From NCBI GenBank assembly GCA_902616905.1, contig CACMUP010000001.1, positions 168,722 through 232,721 on the forward strand: 64,000 nt of DNA, read 5' to 3'. The translations under genes were made by a program, and so were the position numbers. The stretch is from an uncultured Bacteroidota bacterium. GTDB lineage: Bacteria; Bacteroidota; Bacteroidia; Flavobacteriales; Flavobacteriaceae. The first letter of the stretch is position 1. Each line of letters opens with the position of its first letter. A model generated the notes under the pieces. The model was not told the DNA's origin. It worked only from the letters and a program-made list of their open reading frames with translations, and did no database searches. This document shows, piece after piece, positions 28,481 through 35,187 of this stretch.

Positions 28481-29347
28481 TTAGTCATTTATGAAAGTCA
28501 AAATCTCTTTTAAAACTTTTTCGTCCCTTAAAATTCTTCTATGACCTAAATTTTTTGTGAAAAATGTTTTTACGTTTTTTATACTTTTTGCAATAAGCTG
28601 AGAATCTTCTAAGGGTATTTCTTTGTCATTCTTATCATGGATAATTAATGTTTGACATTTTAGATTTTCCCCAAACTTTTCAGCTGAAAGATTCTTATCG
28701 ATTTTAATACCAGTTTTTTTGCTGTAAAATTCAATCATCAAATCACCAACCTCCTTACTTACTTGAATTAAATTGAAAAAACTTTGGAAAAGATCATAAA
28801 CGCTATTAAATGGACTAATAAGTACCAATTTTTTAAGTTTTTTATTATTGAAACATGATGAGTACATTGATGCAAATGCACCACCTGAGTAAGCAATTAT
28901 GGCATCGAGAGATTTGATATATAAATGTAACTCATTTATGCAAGCTATGAATTCTGGAATATTTGATGTTTTTGATGGTGAATTTCCATGAGCTGGAGCA
29001 TCAAACGAATATATATCGTATTCTTTTTCAATTAATCCTTTGATTATATAATACATATTACTTGCTCTCCCGCTCCAACCATGAACTAATAAAACTTTTG
29101 GACCTTTTCCAATCCATCTGTAAAATTGAATTTTTTTATTAATACTTTTTATTGATAAAATTGAAGTTTTACATGATTTAAGAATTGGGATTTCTCTTTC
29201 TGGAATCTTGTATTTGATAGGTCTTGTCCAAAGGTAACCAGCAAAACGCATACATAAATATGGATTCAAAAAATCCAAAATTTTTACAAAATAAATTATC
29301 CATTTAGGAATTATTAGACCTCTGCTGTCCTTCCTTTGTTTGTCCAT
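28481..29347 (-). CDS. Alpha/beta-hydrolase
   Basis: 288 residues. VLLVHGWSGRASNMYYIIKG gives the oxyanion region, SFDAPAHGNSP a conserved turn, AYSGGAFASMYS the nucleophile elbow (Ser near residue 153, with Ala in place of the usual first Gly), HDKNDKEIPLEDS the acid and NLGHRRILRD the catalytic His. There is a weak N-terminal hydrophobic stretch but no clear signal peptide. Closest in pattern to serine aminopeptidase/lysophospholipase-type hydrolases. Its promoter should lie in the left copy of the 490 bp inverted repeat, mirrored at the other end by another alpha/beta-hydrolase gene at 35188. Confidence 0.8.
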   Translation of the reverse strand: MDKQRKDSRGLIIPKWIIYFVKILDFLNPYLCMRFAGYLWTRPIKYKIPEREIPILKSCKTSILSIKSINKKIQFYRWIGKGPKVLLVHGWSGRASNMYYIIKGLIEKEYDIYSFDAPAHGNSPSKTSNIPEFIACINELHLYIKSLDAIIAYSGGAFASMYSSCFNNKKLKKLVLISPFNSVYDLFQSFFNLIQVSKEVGDLMIEFYSKKTGIKIDKNLSAEKFGENLKCQTLIIHDKNDKEIPLEDSQLIAKSIKNVKTFFTKNLGHRRILRDEKVLKEILTFIND

Positions 29348-29571
29348 ATGACCAAAAAATTAATCTAATTTTTTAATAATTTTTAAGTGTTTATATAATT
29401 AAAATTACAACTAAAATAATACAATAATTTACTGAAAACTATCAACTTGTAAATACATTGTATAGTATGTTTAATGGTAAAAATTGTATCACAGAATTTT
29501 CATTAATAATAAACATCTACTAACAATACCTTAATAATTATAATGCTAATAAGTAGTATATAAAGTGCTTT

Positions 29572-29616
29572 AAAAGAAAAGAAAGAAAAAAGAGTAAAAA
29601 AGAAAGAAAAGAAAAA
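29572..29616 (+). repeat. Polypurine mirror repeat (potential triplex DNA), left copy
   Basis: Two 20-base A/G arms (29572-29591 and 29596-29615) are exact mirror images, with A-runs of 4-4-3-6 and 6-3-4-4 separated by G, around the centre GAGT. A run of six C follows at 29619. Such purine mirror repeats are known to favour H-DNA. The same sequence is found unchanged in the right copy. Confidence 0.9.
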
Positions 29617-29841
29617 GTCCCCCCATGAAAAAAAATATTCTTTATTTATCTGAACCAAGTACTTAACTAATATGACACAAGTTTAGACAGTTTTTTAGGT
29701 GGTTTTGCATCCTTCCACTATATGTACAATAAAAGTTGGTGGAAAGTGTTAATGATTTATACCTTAAAGTAATTGATAAACCTTAGGTAAGTATCGTTAT
29801 TATTGGGATTATAATATTTCCAACAAAATATAAACATTAGG

Positions 29842-29885
29842 TACTAATTTGTATATTGGTAATTATTAACTATAAATCAATAAAA
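29842..29885 (+). promoter_or_regulatory. Shared promoter/leader module
   Basis: Contains ACTAATTTGTATATT and ACTATAAATCAATAAAA just before the start codon. The same pair of elements precedes the genes at 34678, 33326, 32764 and 31599, and the second element also those at 32182, 42988 and 44004. Confidence 0.6.
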
Positions 29886-30659
29886 ATGAGAAAAATTTTA
29901 ACTTTAATATCTATACTTATTTTTTCCAATTTAAATTCACAAATCGCTTCTATGGAAGCATATGTAATCCAAGATGGTAAAGATAGTGATTATAGAAAAA
30001 TTGAGAGTTTTGTTGCCCCTCTTAAAGCTATGGCAATTAAAGAAGGTAAACTTTTAAGATGGGTTGTAATGAAAAGAAAATCAGGAGGTGACCTTAGCTC
30101 TATCGATAATACGAAAGAAATAGCGAATTATCTTGTTTTCAATGTTTATAAAGATCAATCACAAATGGATTCTGACGATTGGAATAATTATAGAGGATAT
30201 GCTTCTAAAGTATATAAGGGTAAGATGTCAAAAAGTTCTATTAGCAAAATGTTTAATATGGCTGGAGGAAATCAAGTAAAAAAATCCGTGAGACAATATT
30301 TGATGAAAGGCATCTATCAAACCCCATCATATAGGCCACAGATAGGTGATGTTATAAATATAGACCCTATGGAAGCATTAAATGAAGATTATGAAAATTT
30401 TGAATTAGAATATTTTATGCCAAGATGGGAAAAAGTTGTAGATGAAGGTGGTTTAAGAATGTGGGGATTAACAAAAGTAATATCTTCAAATGACAACGCA
30501 TACAAAAACCTAACTCACTTTGTTTTTAAAAATCCAACAGGGACACCAATTAAATTTGGAACAAATTCATTCATAGATTCTAAATTGCAGGAAATGGGAA
30601 CCAAATCAAGAAAAATGTTTAATGGAGCAACTATGGAAATAATCCATATTGAGAATTAA
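29886..30659 (+). CDS. Exported protein of unknown function (two-domain, alpha/beta-barrel-like)
   Basis: The ATG at 29886 gives MRKILTLISILIFSNLNSQ, a signal peptide; 257 residues. The mature part seems to consist of two similar halves, the first around YVIQDGKDSDYRKIESFVAPLKAMAIKEGKLLRW and the second around ENFELEYFMPRWEKVVDEGGLRMWGLTKV. Each has a strand-helix-strand layout reminiscent of dimeric alpha/beta-barrel proteins. The 42281-42988 product has a comparable layout. No active-site residues can be named. A terminator follows. First inward-facing gene of the inverted repeat pair. Confidence 0.65.
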   Translation: MRKILTLISILIFSNLNSQIASMEAYVIQDGKDSDYRKIESFVAPLKAMAIKEGKLLRWVVMKRKSGGDLSSIDNTKEIANYLVFNVYKDQSQMDSDDWNNYRGYASKVYKGKMSKSSISKMFNMAGGNQVKKSVRQYLMKGIYQTPSYRPQIGDVINIDPMEALNEDYENFELEYFMPRWEKVVDEGGLRMWGLTKVISSNDNAYKNLTHFVFKNPTGTPIKFGTNSFIDSKLQEMGTKSRKMFNGATMEIIHIEN

Positions 30660-30684
30660 GTTAAACAAGTTTAAATTAAAAGTT

Positions 30685-30711
30685 AACCCTCCCGAATGGA
30701 CGGTTTTTTTT
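30685..30711 (+). terminator. Rho-independent terminator
   Basis: Imperfect stem AACC-TCC / GGA-GGTT with one bulged pair, followed by T7; 25 bases after the preceding plus-strand stop. Confidence 0.7.
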
Positions 30712-30740
30712 ATATTATCGGTATATCCTTTTAATTAAGT
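30712..30740 (+). repeat. Dispersed intergenic repeat, copy 1
   Basis: TATTATCGGTATATCC followed by TTTTAATTAAGT. Related to four other copies at 31209, 31649, 32813 and 33374. Confidence 0.55.
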
Positions 30741-30768
30741 CCAGGTATTATTTGCTTACTGAAAGTAG

Positions 30769-30981
30769 TTAACAGCAACCACAACTTTTTTGGGCAACGT
30801 AGTCTTTAGCCTTTTTAATTTTGCAAGAATACATTGGGTATTTAGAAAGAAAGATTTCACCTAATATAATGTTTGAAATATTATTATCGGCACCGAATTT
30901 GTTCCTTATGGTTGCTCCAAATTCATCAACGCTGTACATCTTATTTTTTAATCCCAATGGATTTTCTCCGCTTTCTTTCAT
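30769..30981 (-). CDS. Small protein with Cys-rich C-terminus (KSCGCC)
   Basis: 70 residues; an alternative start is Met15. The central part is helical with SVDEFGATIRNKFG and LGEIFLSKYPMYSCKI, a pattern (helix, then KYPxY) seen in small structural-type proteins of phages and islands. It ends in QKSCGCC, giving four Cys in the last 18 residues. It is encoded 44 bases downstream of, and on the same strand as, the 29-residue Cys-rich peptide, so the two may be co-transcribed and share a metal- or thiol-related role (inference). No known family is recognised with confidence. Confidence 0.55.
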   Translation of the reverse strand: MKESGENPLGLKNKMYSVDEFGATIRNKFGADNNISNIILGEIFLSKYPMYSCKIKKAKDYVAQKSCGCC

Positions 30982-31025
30982 AATGATATCATTCTACAAG
31001 ATATAGATACTAAAAATAACAAATA

Positions 31026-31115
31026 TTAACAATCACAAGGAGAACAATAGCAAGGATCACAAATACAAGCCGAACAATCTAATTCTTTACAAGGGGAACA
31101 ATTACAACTACACAT
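31026..31115 (-). CDS. 29-residue cysteine-rich peptide, metallothionein-like
   Basis: An ATG-to-TAA frame of 30 codons. The peptide starts MCSCNCSPC and ends DPCYCSPCDC, with 11 cysteines in 29 residues arranged only as C-x-C and C-x-x-C, one Lys, no aromatic residue except a single Tyr. Such spacing is characteristic of metal-thiolate peptides, but I know no family with this sequence. Codons are consistent (ten TGT, one TGC). It precedes a gene whose product ends SCGCC. It lies between the two arms of the inner inverted repeat. Chance cannot be excluded for so short a frame, but the regular Cys spacing argues for a real product. Confidence 0.55.
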   Translation of the reverse strand: MCSCNCSPCKELDCSACICDPCYCSPCDC

Positions 31116-31208
31116 AATCGATTTTTTTATAAAATTACAAAAAAATCCATTAATAGTTTGTGGAAATATAAATCTAATGTAGTTTAAGTTTTTTAGTAGT
31201 TTCGGATT

Positions 31209-31238
31209 AAATCATCGGCATATCCTCATCATTAAGTT
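31209..31238 (+). repeat. Dispersed intergenic repeat, copy 2
   Basis: AATCATCGGCATATCCTC, then ATCATTAAGTT; same orientation as copy 1, opposite to copies 3-5. Not followed by a recognisable start codon. Confidence 0.6.
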
Positions 31239-31245
31239 GAAAATT

Positions 31246-31599
31246 TTACAATAGTAATCCCTCTTTGTAAAGTGCACCAAGAATACCAATTAAAATACCA
31301 ACAATAATAGCAGTTCCAACTACTATATTTGATTTTTTCCTATCAGAATGTAATTTTACAGCTATCCTATTTAAAAAGTCTAATTGTTTTGGATATACTG
31401 ATTTATCTTCTAAAGAGCGAAATATCTTCAGAGCTTTTACAATTGTAATTAAGCCAGAAACCTCAAAAACAATAACCCCAATTAACAAGTAAATTTGAAA
31501 TGGGGTGTTTTCTTCAGTAATATAAAGAAGAATAATTCCAGAAAATATTAGTAAATATGATAAACCTATTAACCTCCAAAAATCTCTTTTTGTTTTCAT
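31246..31599 (-). CDS. Small integral membrane protein
   Basis: 117 residues with three hydrophobic helices: LIGLSYLLIFSGIILLYI, FQIYLLIGVIVFEVSGLITIV and, after a polar loop of about 35 residues, IVVGTAIIVGILIGILGALY. No signal peptide and no known family recognised. It has the island-type promoter/leader module upstream (ACTAATTTGTATATTTAA, AAACCATAAATCAAT), so it is probably expressed in parallel with the SnoaL-like genes around it. Confidence 0.6.
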   Translation of the reverse strand: MKTKRDFWRLIGLSYLLIFSGIILLYITEENTPFQIYLLIGVIVFEVSGLITIVKALKIFRSLEDKSVYPKQLDFLNRIAVKLHSDRKKSNIVVGTAIIVGILIGILGALYKEGLLL

Positions 31600-31673
31600 A
31601 ACATTGATTTATGGTTTAGGTTAAATATACAAATTAGTCACAGAACAAAATGAAGAGTATATACCGATGATAT
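31600..31673 (-). promoter_or_regulatory. Shared promoter/leader module with dispersed repeat copy 3
   Basis: Read on the minus strand: ATCATCGGTATATACTC, then GTGACTAATTTGTATATTTA, then AAACCATAAATCAAT before the start at 31599. Confidence 0.6.
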
Positions 31674-31703
31674 AAAAAGAAAAACCCTCCACTTTGGGAG
31701 AGT
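31674..31703 (-). terminator. Rho-independent terminator
   Basis: Stem AACCCTCC / GGGAGAGTT (one mismatch) with U-rich tail TTTTTCTTTTT on the minus strand; ends the 31712-32182 gene. Confidence 0.7.
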
Positions 31704-31711
31704 TAATATTA

Positions 31712-32182
31712 TTATTGAGCTGCAAGCTCCATATTAAGTGCAGTTGTGTCAAAATAACAACCCATCTCAACAATTTTCCCGTTCTTCCATCTATAATCAA
31801 AGTGAGACCTATTTGAATACCTAATTCCTGTTTTATTTCCTGTTCCTTCCCAAGTAAACCATTTGTTAGTCCAGATGTTACCATTTTTAAAATAATTTGT
31901 GTGAGCATATCCATCAAGTATCTCTATATCATTAAATATGGTATGATGAGATTTAAATATTTCTTTTACTGTTTTTCCGTCCATAACAGTATTATTTATT
32001 CTAACAATGGCATTATCTGATAAAGTTTTATCCCACAATGTATGTTTATTTGAAGCGTAATCAGCGTCAAGTTCTTGTGCAATTAAACTCAAATCGTCAA
32101 CCTGTGATATTAGTCCTGCAGATTTCTGGCAAAATGTTAAAGCTGGAGTAACTAATAGAAGTAATAAAAGTGTTTTTTTCAT
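31712..32182 (-). CDS. Exported SnoaL/NTF2-like protein
   Basis: 156 residues with signal peptide MKKTLLLLLLVTPALTFCQ. The NTF2-like cone is suggested by SLIAQELDADYASNKHTLWDKTLSDNAIVRINN, TVKEIFKSHHTIFNDIEILDG, IWTNKWFTWEGTGNKTG and FDYRWKNGKIVEMGCYFDT. Its length and Trp-rich second half match the 26367-26837 product, so these are paralogues. It has its own leader and its own terminator, as do most genes here: single-gene units rather than an operon. No catalytic function can be assigned. Confidence 0.8.
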   Translation of the reverse strand: MKKTLLLLLLVTPALTFCQKSAGLISQVDDLSLIAQELDADYASNKHTLWDKTLSDNAIVRINNTVMDGKTVKEIFKSHHTIFNDIEILDGYAHTNYFKNGNIWTNKWFTWEGTGNKTGIRYSNRSHFDYRWKNGKIVEMGCYFDTTALNMELAAQ

Positions 32183-32233
32183 TTTAATTGATTTATGGTT
32201 AATAATGTCTTAAACATATTGAGAATATGTTGA

Positions 32234-32260
32234 AAAGAAAAACCCTCCGCTTGGGAGGGT
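32234..32260 (-). terminator. Rho-independent terminator
   Basis: Seven-pair stem ACCCTCC / GGAGGGT with a five-base loop and minus-strand T-rich tail; ends the 32270-32764 gene. Confidence 0.8.
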
Positions 32261-32269
32261 AATTATGTT

Positions 32270-32764
32270 TTATTTTGGGACAGGTTTTCCATTTGCTTGA
32301 TACCAATATATAATTTTTCCCTCATGAATTTGATACCATTCCATTGTAATTGATCCGTCTTTACCTCTAAATTGAGCATTAATCCATTCCCCTAATTGAT
32401 TTCTTACAGATGAGTCTTTGGCCCCGACAGCCTTTACACTAAATGCTGAAATTGTTTCCCAACCCCAACCATAAGTTTTTTCAATCTCTTTGTACTGCTT
32501 CTTAATTTTCTTAATAAAACCCTTTGGTCCTTTGACTTGTGTTCCATCATCGAATCTCATATAAGCATCTTCGGCTATATAAGATTTTAAGGTTTCATAA
32601 TCCCTTTCAGCCCATGCTTTGTCAATACTTTTAAAAATATCAACTGTTACTTCTGAACCCAAAGCAATTGTTTGTCCTTCTGCTGGACCAAAGCCGTTTG
32701 TTTGTTGAGAATAGCTTGAAAACCCAATTGATAGCAGTATAATTGTATATAAAGTTTTTTTCAT
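32270..32764 (-). CDS. Exported SnoaL/NTF2-like protein
   Basis: 164 residues with signal peptide MKKTLYTIILLSIGFSSYSQ. NTF2-like features: VDIFKSIDKAWAERDYETLKSYIAEDAYMRFDDG, KGPKGFIKKIKKQYKEIEKTYGWGWETISAFSVKAV and WINAQFRGKDGSITMEWYQIHEGKIIYWYQANG. This is the standard helix-helix then curved-sheet arrangement of SnoaL-like domains, in which the pocket can host isomerase, cyclase or binding functions. The full promoter module lies upstream, with a terminator just after. Confidence 0.85.
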   Translation of the reverse strand: MKKTLYTIILLSIGFSSYSQQTNGFGPAEGQTIALGSEVTVDIFKSIDKAWAERDYETLKSYIAEDAYMRFDDGTQVKGPKGFIKKIKKQYKEIEKTYGWGWETISAFSVKAVGAKDSSVRNQLGEWINAQFRGKDGSITMEWYQIHEGKIIYWYQANGKPVPK

Positions 32765-32842
32765 TTTAATTGATTTATGATTAGTAACATTAAATATAGA
32801 AATTAGTACCTGAACTTAATGAAGAGGATATGCCGATGATTT
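32765..32842 (-). promoter_or_regulatory. Shared promoter/leader module with dispersed repeat copy 4
   Basis: Minus strand: AATCATCGGCATATCCTCTT, then GGTACTAATTTCTATATTTA, then AATCATAAATCAATTAAA before the start at 32764. The repeat touches the stop codon of the upstream gene. Confidence 0.65.
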
Positions 32843-33326
32843 AATCTACTCTCGTGTAGTATTCAGCAAAACCGTTACCTAACGAGTCAAGTGCGGAAGG
32901 ATGAAAAGGTGAAATTATTAACTTAGACAAATGGTTTTTTCCATAATCAACTTCAAATTCCATTTCGATGTAATCTTTGTCAGGACCACTCCATTTAACT
33001 AGCCCTTCACCAAGCCAACCTGTCCCATAATACACTTTCTTTTTGAGTTTGTTATCATTTAGCGTGTAAGTTCCAGCTTCTGCAACTCCTTTATCGGTGT
33101 CCTCTCCAGTGATAGAATCAATTTTAATTTCGTTCATTAGAAGCGAAAATGAACCTTTTGTATACACTTCAAAAAATATCCCTTTAAATTCTACTGTATC
33201 TATCGGTTCACCTCCCTTATAATTTATAGTTCCCTTCCTTATCCAAGCACCTTCTAATAACGACTTTTGGTTTTGTTTACAAGAAAATAATAGACCTACA
33301 GATAAGAATAAAATGAAACTTTTCAT
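32841..33326 (-). CDS. Lipocalin-like lipoprotein
   Basis: 161 residues; MKSFILFLSVGLLFSC is a lipoprotein signal. The mature part begins LLEGAWIRKGTINYKGG, the W-rich start of lipocalin-like domains (L-x-G-x-W), continues with strands such as FFEVYTKGSFSLLMNEI, GTYTLNDNKLKKKVYYGTG and LIKWSGP-like text, and has no obvious active site. Probably binds a small hydrophobic ligand (family-level inference). It has its own promoter module. Confidence 0.65.
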   Translation of the reverse strand: MKSFILFLSVGLLFSCKQNQKSLLEGAWIRKGTINYKGGEPIDTVEFKGIFFEVYTKGSFSLLMNEIKIDSITGEDTDKGVAEAGTYTLNDNKLKKKVYYGTGWLGEGLVKWSGPDKDYIEMEFEVDYGKNHLSKLIISPFHPSALDSLGNGFAEYYTRVD

Positions 33327-33402
33327 TTTTATTGTTTTATGGTTTAGAATAAATATACAAATTAGTCACTAAACAAAATTAAGAGGATATGCCAATGATA
33401 TA
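33327..33402 (-). promoter_or_regulatory. Shared promoter/leader module with dispersed repeat copy 5
   Basis: Minus strand: ATCATTGGCATATCCTCTT, then GTGACTAATTTGTATATTTA, then AAACCATAAAACAATAAAA before the start at 33326. Confidence 0.65.
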
Positions 33403-33441
33403 ACCAAATATTAAATAGTTATATTGCTTAAAAGTATAGAT

Positions 33442-34152
33442 ATGTTTAAAAGGAAGTTTTTCTTAAAACTTGGTCTTGAGATTATAGCTATCATTATTGG
33501 TATATCTGCTTCATTCGGGATTAGTAAAATATCAAATGAAAGAGACAAAGAAATCCAAAGAGAAAGAGTTTTAAATAGTATCCTAATAGAGTCAAATGAT
33601 ATCAAAAATTATTGTGATGATAGAATGAAAATATGGAATCAAGATATTGAGATTTACAATATTCTTTTAAAGGATGAACTAAATATTGAAAAACTAAAAA
33701 AAATAGCTATAAGCAAAAATAGAGTTGAGTATAATTTGCTCTATTATCGAGATTTTGACCCTCCAATGAATAGATATAGATCCGCTCTTAACACTGGTGA
33801 TTTAAAATATATTAATTCTGAAAATATCAAAGAATCTATTACTCGTTTACATAATTTAAATTATGGAAAAGTTGTATCAACGGTTGATTATGAAAAAAAA
33901 ATAATAGATCTTATAATTGAGTTGATAACAAAAGAAAAGCCTAGTCTTATCCTAAATGGTAATGACCTTAAAATAAACTTCGACAATTATTTAAAGTTTT
34001 TACATAAGTTAATCCAAGAAAATGAAAAGCTTAAGTCTAATCTTACTGTTCAGCTTAAGTATTTTAAAACAAGGATTTCTTCGTTAAAGATTTATATGAT
34101 AACTTTAGAAGAACTTCAATATGAACTAGAAAGAATTTTGAAATCTAATTGA
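33442..34152 (+). CDS. Membrane-anchored DUF6090-like protein
   Basis: The ATG at 33442 is preferred over an upstream TTG; 236 residues. An N-terminal helix LGLEIIAIIIGISASFGI followed by SNERDKEIQRERVLNSI resembles the membrane anchor of DUF6090 proteins (GEIVLVVIGILIALSINNW in the 36725-37459 product). The rest is helical and rich in Lys/Glu, with coiled-coil character, ending LEELQYELERIL. Function unknown. Its last eight bases overlap the end of the convergent SnoaL-like gene. Confidence 0.6.
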   Translation: MFKRKFFLKLGLEIIAIIIGISASFGISKISNERDKEIQRERVLNSILIESNDIKNYCDDRMKIWNQDIEIYNILLKDELNIEKLKKIAISKNRVEYNLLYYRDFDPPMNRYRSALNTGDLKYINSENIKESITRLHNLNYGKVVSTVDYEKKIIDLIIELITKEKPSLILNGNDLKINFDNYLKFLHKLIQENEKLKSNLTVQLKYFKTRISSLKIYMITLEELQYELERILKSN

Positions 34153-34678
34153 CAGGTTGGTATTCATCCACAGTAATGTCACCTTCTGCATTTAATAGCT
34201 GATCAAGCATTGATTTCATATCAAAAAAGTCGTGTTCTTTTGCAATTCTTCCATCACGCATAGTAACAATTGTTGTCCCTGATAAATTCAGCTTGTTACC
34301 AGTAGCAGGTATACCAAAGAAATTTCCTGTATGCTTTCCTTTAAAATTCCAGTGTTTTGTTAGTTTATTTCCTTGTCCAAAGGCATCAATAATTGTCCAT
34401 TCAATGTCTGAAAAACCAGTCAAATAATTGGAGTAATACTCTAAACACGCTTCAATACCAACTAGATCACCATCTGAAGTAACTATAATAATATCTTCAG
34501 TAAAGTTTTTGTCATTTACCACACTCGTGTCTCCAGCTAAAAATGTATTCCATACGTTTTGGTACATCTCAAGATCTGTTTCTAGTTGTATTGCAGAATC
34601 TGATTCTTTTTTTTCTTTCAATTGGTTATTACAGCCTGAAGTATAAATTAAAAATACATATAGAAGTACCCTTTTCAT
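34145..34678 (-). CDS. SnoaL-like (ester-cyclase type) lipoprotein
   Basis: 177 residues with lipoprotein signal MKRVLLYVFLIYTSGC. SnoaL-like signatures are stronger than in its neighbours: YQNVWNTFLAGDTSVVNDKNFTEDIIIVTSDGDLVGIEACLEYYSNYLTGFSDIEWTIIDAF, then GNKLTKHWNFKGKHTGNFFGIPATGNKLNLSGTTIVTMRDGRIAKEHDFFD. The HWNFKGKHTG and GRIAKEHDFFD pieces match the polyketide-cyclase / ester-cyclase group. Second inward-facing gene of the inverted repeat pair; its leader is a copy of that of the 29886 gene. Confidence 0.85.
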   Translation of the reverse strand: MKRVLLYVFLIYTSGCNNQLKEKKESDSAIQLETDLEMYQNVWNTFLAGDTSVVNDKNFTEDIIIVTSDGDLVGIEACLEYYSNYLTGFSDIEWTIIDAFGQGNKLTKHWNFKGKHTGNFFGIPATGNKLNLSGTTIVTMRDGRIAKEHDFFDMKSMLDQLLNAEGDITVDEYQPVN

Positions 34679-34725
34679 TCTTATTGATTTATAGTTGATG
34701 TTTAAATATACAAATTAGTCCCTAA
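34679..34725 (-). promoter_or_regulatory. Shared promoter/leader module
   Basis: Minus strand: GGGACTAATTTGTATATTTA, then CAACTATAAATCAATAAG before the start at 34678; part of the right inverted repeat arm. Confidence 0.6.
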
Positions 34726-34948
34726 TGTTTATATTTTGGTTGGAAACTTTATAATTTTAATAATTACAATACTTCCCAAAGGTTTGGCAACTACTTTAAG
34801 ATTCAAATCATTAACACTTTCCACCAACTTTTATTGTACATATGGTGGAAGGATGCAAAACCACCTAAAAAACTGTCTAAACTTGTATCATATTTGTTAG
34901 GTACTTGGTTCAGGTAAAATAAGAATGTTTGTTTTTCATGGGGGGGGC

Positions 34949-34993
34949 TTTTTCTTTTCTTTCTTTTTTACTCTTTTTTCTTTCTTTTCTTTT
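34949..34993 (-). repeat. Polypurine mirror repeat, right copy
   Basis: Same 20-base mirror arms and GAGT centre as the left copy, here as T/C on the plus strand, preceded by a run of seven G. Confidence 0.9.
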
Positions 34994-35187
34994 AAAGCTG
35001 TTTATATACTATTTATAAGCATTATGATTATTATAGTATTGTTAGTAGATGTTTATTATTACTGAAAATTCTGTAATGCAAATTTTACCATTAAACAACC
35101 TATACAATGTATTTACAAGTTGTTAGTTTTCAGTAATTTTTGTTTCTTTTAAGTTGTATTTTTAAGTAAAATAAAACACAAACAATT

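Larger units (their letters stand above)
29399..29890 (+). repeat. Inner inverted repeat, left arm (divergent regulatory region)
   Basis: About 490 bases whose reverse complement matches 34674-35165 at roughly 85-90 percent identity by eye. It fills the gap between the alpha/beta-hydrolase gene (minus) and the exported-protein gene (plus). It contains a perfect polypurine mirror repeat, a C-run, a block of about 85 bases that is almost unchanged between copies, and a hairpin TTCCACT...GGTGGAA at 29713-29744. Confidence 0.9.
34674..35165 (-). repeat. Inner inverted repeat, right arm (divergent regulatory region)
   Basis: Reverse-complement partner of 29399-29890. It fills the gap between the SnoaL-like lipoprotein gene (minus) and the esterase gene (plus). 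It contains the same mirror repeat (34949-34993) and the hairpin TTCCACC / GGTGGAA with full pairing, where the left copy has one G-T wobble. Confidence 0.9.

Noticed and set aside
31012-31125. CRISPR-like short repeats from the recurrent ACA triplets
   Set aside because: The apparent repetition is explained by TGT Cys codons in the minus-strand peptide; there are no repeats of constant length with spacers.
29399-35165. Inner inverted repeats as the ends of an insertion sequence
   Set aside because: No transposase gene lies between them, the arms are about 490 bases, and no target-site duplication could be seen.
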